This document shows positions 62,724-64,000 of a stretch of 64,000 nt of DNA, in pieces. A program made the position numbers and the translations under genes. The notes beneath the pieces were generated by a model. It saw nothing but the letters and a program-made list of their open reading frames with translations. It had not been told where the DNA came from and did no database searches. Positions within the stretch are counted from its first letter, which is position 1; every line of letters begins with the position of its first letter. Source of the stretch: Membranipora membranacea (taxonomy: Eukaryota > Bryozoa > Gymnolaemata > Cheilostomatida > Membraniporidae); assembly GCA_914767715.1 (NCBI GenBank), contig OU612065.1:4526001-4590000 (forward strand), written 5' to 3'.

Positions 62724-64000
62724 CATTAATGATCCTGACCGTGACCTGATCCCGCCCCTGTTCTGTATTCCTACAGATGTACACACCAGCATCATCCATA
62801 TCTGATCTCTCTATGATGAGAGTTGAAACTCTTAGTCCGTTCATGACCTGGGTTGTGATAACGATGTCGTTGTTATCGTAAGAGTTGATCACATTTCCAT
62901 CTCCCTGCAATAAATGAGATAAATGCTGACGCACAAAAGAAGCCTTGTGTTCCCCAAATCAACCCAGATCCAGAGAATTAGTCTATATCTTCACGTACAC
63001 TCAGACATACACTATCATTGCAAATCAGTAATATTTGATGGATGGTCTAACGTGAATGATGCAGTTGGGTTGATTTGTAACCTGATAGGATAATGAAGGC
63101 GACTAGGCGTGCTATTCAGAGCTTTCATGCAGCACTTAACTTGCTAAGTATGTATGGATATTACCGACCAGTGAAAAATATCTTTAATATCAGCTTAAGG
63201 AGTCTATTATTTATATATAGACACATCGGCCGAGGGGGGGGGACGTCGGCCGGGAGCAAAAGTCTGGGGGGCTCAGAGTTCAGGCTAATACACGTCTAAA
63301 TTTTTTTTCGACATGATAATGAGACATGCCACCACCATCACCCAAGTATGACAGCTGCTGGTAGTTATTATGCATTATGAAATGAAGAAAATTGGTGTAA
63401 AAGCAGGGTTAATGGACAGGATATGTATCCTTATGCAGTTGTAACATTATTACTGGAGAAAAACTTCCACGATAGGAATATGATACTAATCATCAATTAT
63501 GTGCATCCACTTGTGCAGCAAATAAACCATATATCATAGCAAAGATCAATATTGCTTTTCAGAAAAATATATACATTCATTTTATATGAATGTATATATT
63601 TTTCTAGGTTTATTATTAAGTCTATGGTTCATACTTCATAATAAGGCTATGTGGCAGCTTGATGTTTTTTGTCAAGAGTTCTTGAGCACTTTGCGCATGT
63701 GCACCAATCAATTCAGGTTGGTTATCTTTGCACCGTAGCGATTGAACTAATTCAAATGTGCTTGAGTTCTCAAACTGAAAAGTCACCCCACCCGAACTGG
63801 AGAGCTGGGAACTCAAGCAGATTTGAATTAGTTCAGTCTCTACGGTGCAGAGAGACTCGTATCACAGAGTCGATCTGCAAGCAGTGTGGTTCTTGAGGTC
63901 AATACTTCCATTTTCAAATGTCTGAAGAAGTTTGCTGTAGACTTACCCTAAACCATTCTACCTCAGGAGGGACACGCTCAACGGCGGAATAGCATGTCTG
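62724..64000 (-). CDS. Immunoglobulin-domain protein (partial, runs off the right edge)
   Basis: Two - strand exons, at least 64000-63947 and 62904-62724, join in phase 0 and together encode most of one Ig domain. The first gives TCYSAVERVPPEVEWFR, with the B-strand Cys and C-strand Trp. The second gives STLIIERSDMDDAGVYICRN, with the D-x-G-x-Y-x-C motif, and ends TVRII at a GTAAGG donor in phase 1, the usual phase at Ig borders. This is an I/V-set-like fold of a secreted or cell-surface adhesion or receptor protein. The start lies outside the window, and exons downstream of 62724 were not recognised. A longer open frame through the donor to 62566 is probably intron. Confidence 0.85.
63561..63605. 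repeat. Perfect AT-rich hairpin
   Basis: Arms 63561-63580 and 63586-63605 are exact 20-nt reverse complements around the loop TTTAT. It lies in an intron of the Ig-domain gene. Confidence 0.9.
63730..63848. mobile_element. Inverted-repeat (foldback/MITE-like) element
   Basis: Arms 63730-63769 and 63809-63848, both beginning GCACCGTAG at their outer ends, share GAACTAATTCAAAT and GCTTGAGTT. They differ at a few positions and enclose 39 nt. No target duplication was clear. It lies in an intron of the Ig-domain gene. Confidence 0.65.

Overview
This is AT-rich DNA from a bilaterian animal. Genes are split into many exons with GT-AG introns. They include a transmembrane semaphorin, a COMMD10 orthologue, a large extracellular-matrix-type receptor and a secreted cystine-knot cytokine precursor, and the introns carry foldback elements, TIR transposons and LINE remnants. 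Nothing here fixes the species. A protostome or an invertebrate deuterostome would both fit.

Layout. (1) 1556-20928, + strand: a 22-exon gene whose spliced reading frame closes exactly (4530 nt, 1509 residues). The product has a signal peptide, two tandem IgGFc-binding-like (FCGBP N-terminal-like) modules each followed by a MopE-type metal-binding segment, a collagen stretch, EGF-like repeats and one transmembrane helix. Its short cytoplasmic tail matches the ITAM pattern YxxL-x8-YxxL. (2) 20929-29300: no gene found. A 2.35 kb non-autonomous DNA transposon with about 150-bp terminal inverted repeats and internal tandem monomers lies at 23929-26275. (3) 35899-43067, + strand: a 13-exon transmembrane semaphorin (713 residues: Sema, PSI, TM, 73-residue tail). 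A second possible signal-peptide exon lies at 29324-29408 in the same phase. (4) 45034-53184, - strand: COMMD10 (200 residues, six exons), tail-to-tail with the semaphorin. A 5'-truncated LINE sits in its last intron, a MITE in its second intron, and a decayed LINE overlaps its first exon in antisense. (5) 55456-57958, - strand: a 216-residue secreted cystine-knot precursor of the Spaetzle/neurotrophin type, with signal peptide, RGKR processing site, a mature domain of 99 residues and a TATA box. (6) 62724-64000, - strand: two exons of an Ig-domain protein that runs off the right edge.

Functional reading. The most interesting genes are the ITAM-bearing matrix-type receptor and the Spaetzle/neurotrophin-like ligand. 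Both suggest cell-surface signalling or immunity, but nothing in the sequence links them to each other. All exon models were built by eye from reading frame, splice signals and phase consistency. No transcript evidence or homology search was available.
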